From Hymenobacter polaris (GTDB lineage: Bacteria > Bacteroidota > Bacteroidia > Cytophagales > Hymenobacteraceae): a stretch of 64,000 nucleotides of DNA. The notes beneath the pieces are model-generated. The model ran no database searches. It saw only the letters and a list, made by a program, of their open reading frames with translations, and had not been told where the DNA came from. Made by a program: the position numbers and the translations under genes. The DNA lies in the NCBI RefSeq assembly GCF_012927305.1, contig NZ_JABBGH010000003.1, positions 1,151,104-1,215,103 of the forward strand. The letters run 5' to 3'. Positions 26,449 through 34,482 of this stretch are shown here, piece after piece. Position 1 is the first letter of the stretch; each line of letters opens with the position of its first letter.

Positions 26449-27059
26449 AAGTCGTCGCGTTGGTAGCGGGCCAGCAGGCGTTGCCTAAGCAGCTTGCGCG
26501 CCCGAAAGAGGTAGTTTTTCACGGTGCCGTCGGGCAGCGAGGTTATCTGGGCAATTTCTTCGTAGCTCAGCTCCTGCTGGTGATACAAGGAAATCAGGGT
26601 GCGGTAGAGCGGCGGCAGGTCCTCGATGGCCGCCCCCAAAACGCTGGCCAGGTCGTGGCTGAAAAGGGTTGATTCGGGGTCGTAGGCCGGGTCCGCAACC
26701 AGCGGGGGCGGGGCCCGGCGGCCGGTTTCCACCGCGTCATCCAGCGCCGCTTCGGCGGGGTCTAGCAGCACTAGCTGCTTTTTCTCCAAGTAGTGCAGGC
26801 AGGTGTTGTAGGCTACTTGGCCGACCCAGGTGGACAGCTTGGCTTGAAACTTGAAGCTGGCCAGATTCTTAAAAACCTTTAAGTAAACCTCTTGCGCGAT
26901 GTCGGGGCGGTCGGCGGGGTGCCGAATCATCTTGAATACCAGTTGCGCAACCAGCCCTTCCGTGCGCTGCACGATATGCCCAAAAGCGGCCGTATCACCG
27001 CCCAGCACCTGCGCCACAAGCTGCTGGTCGGTGCTAGAGGAAGGAGGGAGGGTGCGCAT
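26445..27059 (-). CDS. ECF (extracytoplasmic function) RNA polymerase sigma factor
   Basis: 204 residues. Region 2 is clear (HPADRPDIAQEVYLKVFKNL, ... STWVGQVAYNTCLHYL) and region 4 carries the helix-turn-helix (LSYEEIAQITSLPDGTVKNY, then LFRARKLL). The linker is longer than average (about residues 100-135, Pro/Ala-rich). It overlaps the anti-sigma gene by 4 bases. Its own promoter at 27065-27095 closely resembles the one in front of the small membrane-protein gene, indicating autoregulation. The expected start of transcription is close to the ATG. Confidence 0.9.
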   Translation of the reverse strand: MRTLPPSSSTDQQLVAQVLGGDTAAFGHIVQRTEGLVAQLVFKMIRHPADRPDIAQEVYLKVFKNLASFKFQAKLSTWVGQVAYNTCLHYLEKKQLVLLDPAEAALDDAVETGRRAPPPLVADPAYDPESTLFSHDLASVLGAAIEDLPPLYRTLISLYHQQELSYEEIAQITSLPDGTVKNYLFRARKLLRQRLLARYQRDDL

Positions 27060-27064
27060 TTAGG

Positions 27065-27095
27065 CATGAGACCGGCCTGCGGCAAGGATGTTGCA
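27065..27095 (-). promoter_or_regulatory. Autoregulatory ECF-type promoter of the sigma gene
   Basis: Reading leftward: TGCAACAT (27095-27088), 14 bases, GGTCTCAT (27073-27066), and the ATG begins at 27059. Box sequences and spacing equal those at 25975-26005. Confidence 0.65.
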
Positions 27096-27368
27096 CCCAC
27101 ATTTTTTTGGCGCAGCTACCACTTGCCGGGCGCGGCCTGCCCTAGGGCCATGCAGCGTTTTCGCAGCTACTAAACCCCGCAATCAGCCACTGGCTTCGGC
27201 AGGACATTTCGTGGGTTTCTGCCCGGCCAAAACTGTTCGTAACGGCCGAGCTAAGCAACTGGCTGGGGCGGGGCCGCCCGGCACTAGCGGCAGTTGGGCG
27301 CCGGGCCTGCTTGGTGGGCGCCCGAGAAAGGGGAGGTAAGTACGCACCATTCGCCCTGGCTAACGGGT

Positions 27369-27376
27369 TATCTTTG
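27369..27376 (+). promoter_or_regulatory. -7 box TATCTTTG of ricT
   Basis: Perfect TAnnTTTG box 62 bases before the ricT ATG. Confidence 0.5.
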
Positions 27377-27438
27377 CTAGGTTCCCACTTTCGTGCGGCC
27401 CCTTATGGCGGCTGCCTAATTATATATTCTTCAGCCTC

Positions 27439-29019
27439 ATGGCTTGTACTTCTTGTTCATCCGGCGGCGGCTGCTCTACCTCGAAGGTGGGCGGCTGCGG
27501 CTCCAAGGGTGGCTGCTCATCGGGCGGCTGCACCCGGCTTAATGTATTCGACTGGCTGGCCGACGTGGACATGCCTAGCGATTTTCGGGGCTTCGACTGC
27601 GTAGAAATCCGCTTCAAGGGCGGCCGCAAAGAGTTTTTCCGCAACGATAAAAACCTGCCCCTGGTAACCGGCGACGCTGTGGTAGTGGAGGCCGCCGGCT
27701 CGGGCTGGCACCTGGGCCACGTGAGCCTAAAGGGCGAGCTGGTGCGCCTGCAAATGCGCAAAAAGAAGGTGCCTACCGACTCGCGCGACATTCGCCCCCT
27801 GCTGCGCATCGCCACGCCCGACGACGAGGAGCGCTGGCAGGCCGTGCGCGACCTCGAAAGCAGCACCATGTTTCGGGCCCGCGCCGTGGTGGATGAGCTG
27901 CGGCTCAAGATGAAGCTCTCGGACGTGGAGTACCAGGCCGACCGCACCCGCGCCATGTTTTATTACTCGGCCGAGGACCGGGTAGATTTTCGGGAGCTGA
28001 TTCGGCGTTTGGCCGACGAGTTTCGCATTCGCGTCGAGATGCGCCAGATATCCCTGCGCCAGGAGGCGGGGCGCATTGGGGGTATCGGGGTGTGCGGGCG
28101 CGAGCTGTGCTGCTCTACCTGGCTCACCGACTTCAAAGCCGTGAGCACCACCGCCGCCCGCTACCAAAACCTGAGCCTCAACCCCCAGAAGCTGGCCGGC
28201 CAGTGCGGGCGCCTCAAGTGCTGCCTCAACTACGAGCTAGACGCTTACCTCGACGCCCTCAAGGATATTCCGCAGGTGCAGCGCCCGTTGTTGGTAGCCA
28301 CCGGCGAGGCCTTTTTGCAGAAAACCGACATCTTCCGCAAGCGCATGTGGTTTGCCTTCCGGGGCGATAACAACTGGGTGATGCTGAGCACCGAGCGCGT
28401 GCGTGAAGTGCAGGAGCTGAATAAAAAAGGTGAAAAACCCGACGCCCTGCTGGCCGCCCGCCCCGAGGTAGAAGTAGCGCCCGCCGTATCGACCCTGATG
28501 GAGGGCGAGCTGGACCGCCTCGACGACCAAATTAAGTCGGGTGCCAAGCGCCGCCGCAAGCGCAAGGACCGGCCCGACGGTGCCGCACCCGAGGCCGCTG
28601 CCAGCGTCCCGCGCGCCGAGCGCCCGCCCCGCCGCGAGCGCCCCGCTGCCCCTGCAACTGCCCCGGCGGCCGCTGCCACCCCGCCGGCCCCGGCGCCCAG
28701 CCCTAGCCCCACTCTCGCCCCCGAAGGCCCGGCCGAAAGCCGGGGCCGGCGCGGCGCCGCGGCCCGCCCCCTCAACCGGCGCGGGGGCCGCAACCGGGGC
28801 GAGAGCAGCAACTCGGCTGAGGCCGGCGCCCCCCGCCCCGAGCGCACCCCGCGCCCCGAGGGCAATGCGCCCCGCCCGCCCCGCGCAGCGGGCGACAGCC
28901 AGCCCGAGGGCGGCCAGCCCCGCCCCGAGAGCACCCGCAACCGCGGCCGGCGCGGGGGCCAAGGCCGGCGCGGCAATGCCCCCGGCGCCGAGGGCGGCTC
29001 CTTACCCAGCGCTTCTTAA
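27439..29019 (+). CDS. ricT: RicT/PSP1-domain protein
   Basis: 526 residues. The first 31 residues contain six cysteines in CxxC-like Gly/Ser spacing, a form typical of Bacteroidota PSP1 proteins. The PSP1 core (~60-270) includes MFYYSAEDRVDFRELIRRLA, IGGIGVCGRELCCSTWL and GQCGRLKCCLNYELDAY; its cysteine pairs match the Fe-S-binding RicT family. Beyond ~350 it becomes a Pro/Ala/Arg-rich disordered tail of about 170 residues. In Bacillus, RicT works with RicA and RicF in RNA maturation; no ricA or ricF is visible here. It is followed after 7 bases by gldH, a conserved pairing in this phylum. Confidence 0.88.
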   Translation: MACTSCSSGGGCSTSKVGGCGSKGGCSSGGCTRLNVFDWLADVDMPSDFRGFDCVEIRFKGGRKEFFRNDKNLPLVTGDAVVVEAAGSGWHLGHVSLKGELVRLQMRKKKVPTDSRDIRPLLRIATPDDEERWQAVRDLESSTMFRARAVVDELRLKMKLSDVEYQADRTRAMFYYSAEDRVDFRELIRRLADEFRIRVEMRQISLRQEAGRIGGIGVCGRELCCSTWLTDFKAVSTTAARYQNLSLNPQKLAGQCGRLKCCLNYELDAYLDALKDIPQVQRPLLVATGEAFLQKTDIFRKRMWFAFRGDNNWVMLSTERVREVQELNKKGEKPDALLAARPEVEVAPAVSTLMEGELDRLDDQIKSGAKRRRKRKDRPDGAAPEAAASVPRAERPPRRERPAAPATAPAAAATPPAPAPSPSPTLAPEGPAESRGRRGAAARPLNRRGGRNRGESSNSAEAGAPRPERTPRPEGNAPRPPRAAGDSQPEGGQPRPESTRNRGRRGGQGRRGNAPGAEGGSLPSAS

Positions 29020-29026
29020 CTTACTC

Positions 29027-29536
29027 ATGACTAGAATTTTTGCTAGCTACCGGGCGGCTGGGCTGGCGGTGCTGGCCAGCGTCGCGCTGCTCACCGCCTG
29101 CGACCCCAACCGGATTTACGAAGAGAACGTGGACTTGAAGTCGCCCACCGGCGACCCTTACGTGTGGGACGTGCAGCAGCGCCCCGCCTTCACCTTCAAC
29201 ATCGCCGACCCCGCCGCCCGCTACGACGTGTACTTCAACGTGCGCAACGCCTCGGGCTACGGCTTTTACAACCTCTACATCAAGCACACGCTCACCGGGC
29301 CTACCGGCCGCCTGGTGGGGCCCGCCCTGCTGCACCAACTGGTGCTGATGAATCCTAAAACGGGTGAGCCCCTAGGGTCGGGCGCGGGCGATATCTTCGA
29401 CCATGAGTTTCTGGCGCTGCGGCAGGTGAAATTCCCGCGCGCCGGCACCTACAAGCTGACGCTGGAGCAGTACATGCGCCAAAATAAGCTGCCCGGCATC
29501 ATGGACGTAGGTATCCGGGTGGAGAAGATGAAATAG
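29027..29536 (+). CDS. gldH: Gliding motility lipoprotein GldH
   Basis: 169 residues from the ATG at 29027. The signal peptide and lipobox are clear (LAVLASVALLTAC, Cys ~23). The mature part begins DPNRIYEENVDLK, and the body has YDVYFNVRNASGYGFYNLYI and FDHEFLALRQVKFPRAGTYK, typical of GldH. GldH is needed for gliding and type IX secretion-related motility in Flavobacterium. It is cotranscribed with ricT. The presence of GldH and of a T9SS sorting tail elsewhere in the window suggests an active type IX system. Confidence 0.85.
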   Translation: MTRIFASYRAAGLAVLASVALLTACDPNRIYEENVDLKSPTGDPYVWDVQQRPAFTFNIADPAARYDVYFNVRNASGYGFYNLYIKHTLTGPTGRLVGPALLHQLVLMNPKTGEPLGSGAGDIFDHEFLALRQVKFPRAGTYKLTLEQYMRQNKLPGIMDVGIRVEKMK

Positions 29537-29554
29537 TGCTTGGTACTTAACAAA

Positions 29555-29646
29555 GGCGGTCATGCTGAGCTTGCCGAAGCATCTCTACCGAACGACACCC
29601 TAGGCGGCGCGGTAGAGATGCTTCGGCAAGCTCAGCATGACGGCCT
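29555..29646. repeat. Hairpin repeat family A, copy 2
   Basis: Left arm GTCATGCTGAGCTTGCCGAA(GCATCTCTACCG) and right arm CGGTAGAGATGC(TTCGGCAAGCTCAGCATGAC) form a long stem; the loop contains CCCTAGG. It sits between the convergent gldH and the reductase gene and may act as a terminator. Confidence 0.85.
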
Positions 29647-29678
29647 GCTATTAAACGCTAAACGCTAGGCACTAATTA

Positions 29679-31076
29679 CTATTTTAAGTCTTTCCAAAGC
29701 ACGTTCAGTCCCTCAGCCCAAGCGGGGTGGGCGATTACCATATTTTCGAGCTGCTGGTAGCGCAGGCGGCCCATCATGGCTAGCTGCAGCATAGTCATTA
29801 CCTCACCACCCTCGGGGCTCAGGATGGCGGCGCCCAGAATGCGGTCGTCGTCGCCCACCAGCACCTTCCAGAAGCCGTCTCGCTGGCCGGTGTGCTGGGC
29901 GCGGGCAATCCGCTTCACGTCGAGGCAGGCCACGCGGTAGGGCACGCCTTTTTCTTTCGCCTGGCTTTCGCTAAGGCCAATGCGGCCCAGCTGCGGGTCG
30001 GTGAATACGCAGTAGGGCAGGGGGCGCTGCTTGGCCGAGCGGTGACCGCGGTGCAGCAGATTGTCGCGCACCACCCGAAAATCGTCGTAGCTGATGTGGG
30101 TGAATTGCGGGCCGCCGTGCACGTCGCCTAGGGCATACACGCCGCGCACGCTGGTTTGCAAACGCGCATTCACCTGGATGTAGCCTTTGTCGTCGAGCTT
30201 AATCTTGGTTTTTTCCAGGCCTAGGTTATCGGTATTGGGGGTGCGGCCGGTGGCCACCAGCAAGTGCGAGCCGTGCAGGCGTCGCTCGCCGGCCTTGGTC
30301 TTGACGCTGAGCGTGTACTGGCCGGCGGCATTGCGCGAGACGTGGTGCGTTTGGGCCTCTAATAAAAACTCGATGCCTGCTTTCTCGGTCAGCAGGTTCT
30401 GCAACACTTTGCACACGTCGTCGTCTTCGTGCTCCAGCACCTGGTCGCCGGTTTCAATGATGGTGACCTGGCTGCCGAAGCGCCGGAACATCTGCCCAAA
30501 CTCCAGCCCAATGTAGCCGCCACCAATGATGAGCAAATGCTCGGGTACTTCCTGAATATCGAGCAGCGAAGTGGTGGTGAGAAAGCCCGCCTCGGCTAGG
30601 CCCGGAATGTCGGGCGTGGTCGCGTGGGTGCCTACGTTGATGAATATTTCGTGGGCGGTTACTTGGTGGGTTTCGCCGTGCTCGCCGGCTTGCACCCGCA
30701 CCCGGCGCGCCGCCTCAAACCGGGCGTGCCCGCGCAGCAGCGTAATGTTGGGGTGGCTAGAACCCAGCTCCTCGGCCAGGTTGCGGCGCGACTTGGTCAG
30801 CAGCTCATCTTTGCGGCCCACTACGGCGGGCATATCCACCCTAGGAGCGCTGGCGGAGTCGATGCCTAGCTGGGCGGCCTGCCGGATTTCGTGGGCGCGG
30901 GTGGCCGAGGCCAGCAGGGTTTTGGTGGGCACGCAGCCATAGTTGAGGCAGGAGCCCCCTAGGTGGGCTTCTTCCACTAAAATGACCCGGCGGCCGGCTT
31001 CGGCCAGGGCCGTGGCCAGAGGGTTGCCGGCCTGGCCCGAGCCAATAATAAGAGCGTCGCAGGAGTAGTCAGACAT
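29679..31076 (-). CDS. FAD-dependent pyridine nucleotide-disulfide oxidoreductase
   Basis: 465 residues. FAD-binding GSGQAGNPLATALAEAG (~12-28), redox-active disulfide GGSCLNYGCVPTK (Cys 42 and 47), NAD-binding GGGYIGLEFG (~186), second FAD motif YALGDVHGGPQFTH (~318). The C-terminal dimer motif is AHPAWAEGL instead of the usual HPTxxE, but the catalytic His-Glu spacing is kept. It resembles mercuric-reductase/lipoamide-dehydrogenase-like enzymes without the extra Hg-binding cysteines, so the substrate is unclear. Single gene, leftward. Confidence 0.85.
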   Translation of the reverse strand: MSDYSCDALIIGSGQAGNPLATALAEAGRRVILVEEAHLGGSCLNYGCVPTKTLLASATRAHEIRQAAQLGIDSASAPRVDMPAVVGRKDELLTKSRRNLAEELGSSHPNITLLRGHARFEAARRVRVQAGEHGETHQVTAHEIFINVGTHATTPDIPGLAEAGFLTTTSLLDIQEVPEHLLIIGGGYIGLEFGQMFRRFGSQVTIIETGDQVLEHEDDDVCKVLQNLLTEKAGIEFLLEAQTHHVSRNAAGQYTLSVKTKAGERRLHGSHLLVATGRTPNTDNLGLEKTKIKLDDKGYIQVNARLQTSVRGVYALGDVHGGPQFTHISYDDFRVVRDNLLHRGHRSAKQRPLPYCVFTDPQLGRIGLSESQAKEKGVPYRVACLDVKRIARAQHTGQRDGFWKVLVGDDDRILGAAILSPEGGEVMTMLQLAMMGRLRYQQLENMVIAHPAWAEGLNVLWKDLK

Positions 31077-31228
31077 AAAGAATGGAGGAGTTAAGCTGTC
31101 CGCCTATACGCGAAAACTACACCCGTGAATAACTCAGCTGCAACGTTTAGCGCCTAAATAGGCTCTGCTGGTAACTTGCCGCTTGGCCACCAGCCAGTAG
31201 CCACCGCTGCGGTTCACCTTACTCCTTC

Positions 31229-32035
31229 ATGAAGTATTTTCCTGCCCTGCTCCGCCTGGGGTACCTGCTGCCGGCCCTGCTAGGCGCCACGGCCTGCTCG
31301 GTATACGTGCCCATGCAAAACGCCGCCCCCGAGATTCGCCACCGGGGCGAGGTAGAAGTGGCCGGCAGCTGGTCGTTCACCAACCGCCTGGAAGCCGCGG
31401 CCGCCTACTCGCCGCTGCCGCACCTGCTGGTGCGGGCCGCCTTCAGCACCAAGGGCAGCCGCCCCGGCCCCGGCGACAGCACCGCCTACGCCCACGTAAA
31501 CCAAACCGAGCTGGCCCTGGGCACCTACTGGCCCCTAGGGCCCTCCTGGCTGCTGGGGGGCCTGCTGGCTACCGGCCAGGCCCAGCCCGACGCCCTGTTT
31601 CGGGGCGACGGCGGGTCGCTGCACGGCTTTGTGCTGGTTAACCACGACCCGCTGCACCGCTTCGAGGGCAGCTACCGCAAGCATTCGGCCGAGCTGTACG
31701 CCGTGTGGCAGCCCGGCCCTAGGGTGGGCTTTGGCCTCTCGGGCCGCCTGGTGCAAACGCGCCTCACCAGCGTCACCGACCTGGGGGCGCCCGTGCAGGC
31801 CGCGCCCAGCTGGCGGGCCGAGCCCATGTTTTTTGTGCGCTTTTGGCCGCGCGTTACCCAACCGGGCCTGCTGCAGGTGCAGCTGGCTTTGGGCGCCTCC
31901 CGCACCCTAGGCTACGACCCCCTCACGGCCGGCGATACCAACGACCCCGCCCGGCAGTTTAAGCTCGGCCAAGCCTACGCCTCGGTGGGCCTGGCGCTCT
32001 ACCCGCACGTGTGGTGGCAGCACCGCGACGAGTAG
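31229..32035 (+). CDS. Outer-membrane-associated lipoprotein, paralog 1
   Basis: 268 residues with a lipoprotein signal (LLPALLGATAC, Cys 23) followed by SVYVPMQNAAPEIRHRGEVE. The body has alternating hydrophobic strands (LALGTYWPLGPSWLLGGLLA, SAELYAVWQPGPRVGFGLSG) as in small beta-barrels. It shares the CxVYVP start, the length and the strand pattern with the following gene, so the two look like a tandem duplication. No named family. Confidence 0.65.
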   Translation: MKYFPALLRLGYLLPALLGATACSVYVPMQNAAPEIRHRGEVEVAGSWSFTNRLEAAAAYSPLPHLLVRAAFSTKGSRPGPGDSTAYAHVNQTELALGTYWPLGPSWLLGGLLATGQAQPDALFRGDGGSLHGFVLVNHDPLHRFEGSYRKHSAELYAVWQPGPRVGFGLSGRLVQTRLTSVTDLGAPVQAAPSWRAEPMFFVRFWPRVTQPGLLQVQLALGASRTLGYDPLTAGDTNDPARQFKLGQAYASVGLALYPHVWWQHRDE

Positions 32036-32066
32036 CGCAGGTCTAGGGCTACTGCGCAGTATTGCC

Positions 32067-32846
32067 ATGCTATCTTGCTCTGTTAACGTCTTCATAGTCA
32101 GTATCGTGCTTTTGCATCATTTTTACTGGCCGATTGCTTTGCTAGGCTTAGCTGGCTGCACGGTTTACGTGCCCACCATCCCCAGCACCCCCTTGCTTAG
32201 CAAAGGGCAGCTGCAAGTGTCGGCAGGCCTGCGCAATCTCAATAGCGTGGAGGGCGGGGCAGCCTGGGCGCCCACCCGCCACTTGCTGCTAAGCGCCGAG
32301 AGCGCCCTGAGTAGTGGCAATGGGAGCAAGGGTAGCTTCCACCGGCAGCTTAGTCTGGGGGCGGGCTACTACCATGCTTCTGCAGCATCGCATACGTACC
32401 TAGCAGTGCTAGGGGGCGCGGGCCTAGCTGGCGCTACCGTATACGACAAAACGCTTTACCTATCGCTGGGCTTAAGTCCCTCGCTTAATGAGGTGCCCTA
32501 CCAGGCCAACTACTGGCGATACTACGCCCAGGCCTACCTAGCCAGCGACTTATCGGCTAAGGCTATAGTTGGCTTTTCGCTGCGCACGGTGTATGTTGAC
32601 TACACACGCCTTACCTACGGTGGAAAACCCTTCGCATCCGATAACAACGTGTTTGTGGAGCCTACCTTTTTTGTGAGAGCCGGCAACGGTCCACTGCAAG
32701 TACAAGGCGCGGCCGGCTTGTCACTACCCACCCACACGGGCCCCGACAACCAGCCCGGCAACAGTACCTCGCCCATATCCTCACTGGTGGGGGTGGCCCT
32801 CATCTTTCGCCCCGACTTGCTGAAGCACCGCCAAAAAGAAAACTAA
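32067..32846 (+). CDS. Outer-membrane-associated lipoprotein, paralog 2
   Basis: 259 residues. A hydrophobic N-terminus ends in LLGLAGC (lipobox), followed by TVYVPTIPSTPLLSKGQLQV. Beta-rich body with Gly/Tyr/Ser (LGAGYYHASAASHTYLAVLG, in part) and VFVEPTFFVRAGNGPLQVQG, which parallels MFFVRFWPRV...LLQVQL in the preceding paralog. Its base composition is visibly less GC-rich than its neighbour, suggesting separate history or relaxed codon selection. Function unknown. A bidirectional terminator follows. Confidence 0.65.
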   Translation: MLSCSVNVFIVSIVLLHHFYWPIALLGLAGCTVYVPTIPSTPLLSKGQLQVSAGLRNLNSVEGGAAWAPTRHLLLSAESALSSGNGSKGSFHRQLSLGAGYYHASAASHTYLAVLGGAGLAGATVYDKTLYLSLGLSPSLNEVPYQANYWRYYAQAYLASDLSAKAIVGFSLRTVYVDYTRLTYGGKPFASDNNVFVEPTFFVRAGNGPLQVQGAAGLSLPTHTGPDNQPGNSTSPISSLVGVALIFRPDLLKHRQKEN

Positions 32847-32895
32847 CCTAGTGGATGAGTTAACTCAGCAATGAATGCTAAGCGACCCAAAATAA

Positions 32896-32930
32896 AGCCC
32901 CCTCACTAAGCAACTAGCAAGGGGGCTTAT
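32896..32930. terminator. Bidirectional terminator between paralog 2 and sucD
   Basis: AAGCCCCC pairs with GGGGGCTT around a 17-19-base loop between convergent genes; short A/T runs flank it. Confidence 0.65.
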
Positions 32931-32952
32931 TAGTAAGCTGACAGATTTCTTA

Positions 32953-33834
32953 TTACTTGCTCCCTAGGGCCTTCAGCATAGTGTCGCCAATCTCGGCGGG
33001 CGAGTCTACGACGTGGATGCCGCACTCGCGCAGGATGGCCATTTTGGCGGCGGCCGTGTCATCGGCCCCGCCCACGATGGCGCCGGCGTGGCCCATGCGG
33101 CGGCCGGGAGGCGCGGTTTGGCCGGCGATGAAGCCTACTACCGGCTTCTTGTTGCCGCTCTCCTTAATCCAGCGGGCGGCTTCGGCTTCCATGCCGCCGC
33201 CAATCTCGCCAATCATCACGATGCCTTCGGTTTCGGGGTCGTTCATGAGCAGCTCCACCGCCTGCTTGGTGGTGGTGCCGATGATGGGGTCGCCGCCAAT
33301 GCCGATGGCCGTCGTCTGGCCCAGGCCGGCTTTGGTGAGCTGGTCCACGGCCTCGTAGGTCAGGGTGCCCGACTTGCTTACGATGCCCACGCGGCCCTTC
33401 TGGAAAATGAAGCCGGGCATGATGCCCACCTTGCACTCGCCGGCCGTAATCACGCCGGGGCAGTTCGGCCCAATCATCGTGATGCCGGGGCGGTCCTTGA
33501 GGTAGTGCTTCACGGCAATCATGTCCTTGGTCGGAATGCCCTCCGTGATGGTCACAATCACCTTAATGCCAGCCTGCGCGGCCTCCAGAATGGCGTCGGC
33601 GGCGAAGGCCGGGGGCACGAAAATGATGCTGGTATCGGCCTGGGTGGCCGCCACGGCGTCGGCCACGGTGTTGAACACGGGCCGTCCTAGGTGCTCGGTG
33701 CCGCCCTTGCCGGGCGTGACGCCGCCCACCACCTGGGTGCCGTAATCCATCATTTGCTGGGCGTGGAACGAACCTTCGGAGCCCGTAAAGCCCTGCACGA
33801 TAACCTTGGAATCTTTATTGACGAGAACGCTCAT
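32953..33834 (-). CDS. sucD: Succinyl-CoA synthetase (ADP-forming) subunit alpha
   Basis: 293 residues, full length. CoA-binding Rossmann start VQGFTGSEGSFHAQQM (~13-28), the IGPNCPGVI motif (~122), SKSGTLTYE (~153), IGIGGDPIIG (~177) and the phosphohistidine segment GHAGAIVGG (~247) are present. With SucC it converts succinyl-CoA to succinate with substrate-level ATP/GTP formation in the TCA cycle. sucC is not adjacent, as in several Bacteroidota. Leftward, converging with the lipoprotein pair. Confidence 0.96.
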   Translation of the reverse strand: MSVLVNKDSKVIVQGFTGSEGSFHAQQMMDYGTQVVGGVTPGKGGTEHLGRPVFNTVADAVAATQADTSIIFVPPAFAADAILEAAQAGIKVIVTITEGIPTKDMIAVKHYLKDRPGITMIGPNCPGVITAGECKVGIMPGFIFQKGRVGIVSKSGTLTYEAVDQLTKAGLGQTTAIGIGGDPIIGTTTKQAVELLMNDPETEGIVMIGEIGGGMEAEAARWIKESGNKKPVVGFIAGQTAPPGRRMGHAGAIVGGADDTAAAKMAILRECGIHVVDSPAEIGDTMLKALGSK

Positions 33835-34019
33835 GGGCGGCTTGCTTGTTAAGAGGAATTCGGAGTTGGGGCAAAAGTAGGGCTAGCGGCGGGCATTCCG
33901 GGTACATTTAGGGCGGCAACTGCCGCCGGGCCGGAAACGCGCCGGACGCAACTCCGATACCTGCCTGCCGTTTCTTTGGCTAGGGCACCCCACCGCCTAA
34001 TTGCTGCCATTATCCGCCT

Positions 34020-34409
34020 ATGCTTCTCAACCACCTCAACCTTTGCGTTAGTGACGTGCTCGCCCAGTGTGACCTTTTCGCCCGCCACTTCGACTTCCGC
34101 GTAGAGCAGCGTGCCAATGAGGGTGCCCTGCTCTACGGCCCCGATGGCTTCTTTCTGGTGCTAACGAAGATTGGCTCCGAGGTACACACGTACCCCAGCA
34201 GCCCGCCCTTCAACTTCCACGTCGGTTTTATGGTAGAGTCGGAGGCGCAAGTACTAGCCAAGCACCAGGAGCTGGACGCAGCCGGCCGGCAGCCCGGCCC
34301 CGTAAAGCGCTACCAGGCACTAGGCGCGGACTGGGTGGCCTTCTACTGCCCCATCGGCGACGGTATTGATATTGAGGTGAATACGCACACGCCGCACGCC
34401 GCGCGCTAG
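34020..34409 (+). CDS. VOC/glyoxalase-fold protein
   Basis: 129 residues. One vicinal-oxygen-chelate repeat pair: LNHLNLCVSDVLAQCDLFAR at the start, GFFLVLTKIG, FNFHVGFMVESEAQV and the C-terminal FYCPIGDGIDIEV. The potential metal ligands are His4/His5-region, His67-region and Glu near 121. Dioxygenase, lyase and resistance roles all exist in the family; nothing local selects one. Divergent from sucD. Confidence 0.8.
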   Translation: MLLNHLNLCVSDVLAQCDLFARHFDFRVEQRANEGALLYGPDGFFLVLTKIGSEVHTYPSSPPFNFHVGFMVESEAQVLAKHQELDAAGRQPGPVKRYQALGADWVAFYCPIGDGIDIEVNTHTPHAAR

Positions 34410-34441
34410 GTCGGCCCCACCCCGCCGGCCGGGGGTGGGGT

Positions 34442-34449
34442 TACCTTTG
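34442..34449 (+). promoter_or_regulatory. -7 box TACCTTTG of the cysteine-synthase-family gene
   Basis: Perfect TAnnTTTG box 33 bases upstream of the ATG at 34483. It lies just after a GGTGGGG-rich palindrome that may end the VOC gene. Confidence 0.55.
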
Positions 34450-34482
34450 CGAGCGCAGCGCTTCCAGTGCCCACCCCGCATT

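Larger units (their letters stand above)
27060..27438. other. Divergent intergenic region between ECF sigma gene and ricT
   Basis: 379 bases without a credible gene. It holds the ECF-type promoter on the left, the housekeeping -7 box of ricT on the right (27369-27376), one CCCTAGGG and a poly-T patch near 27102. Short open frames here look like high-GC chance. Confidence 0.6.
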
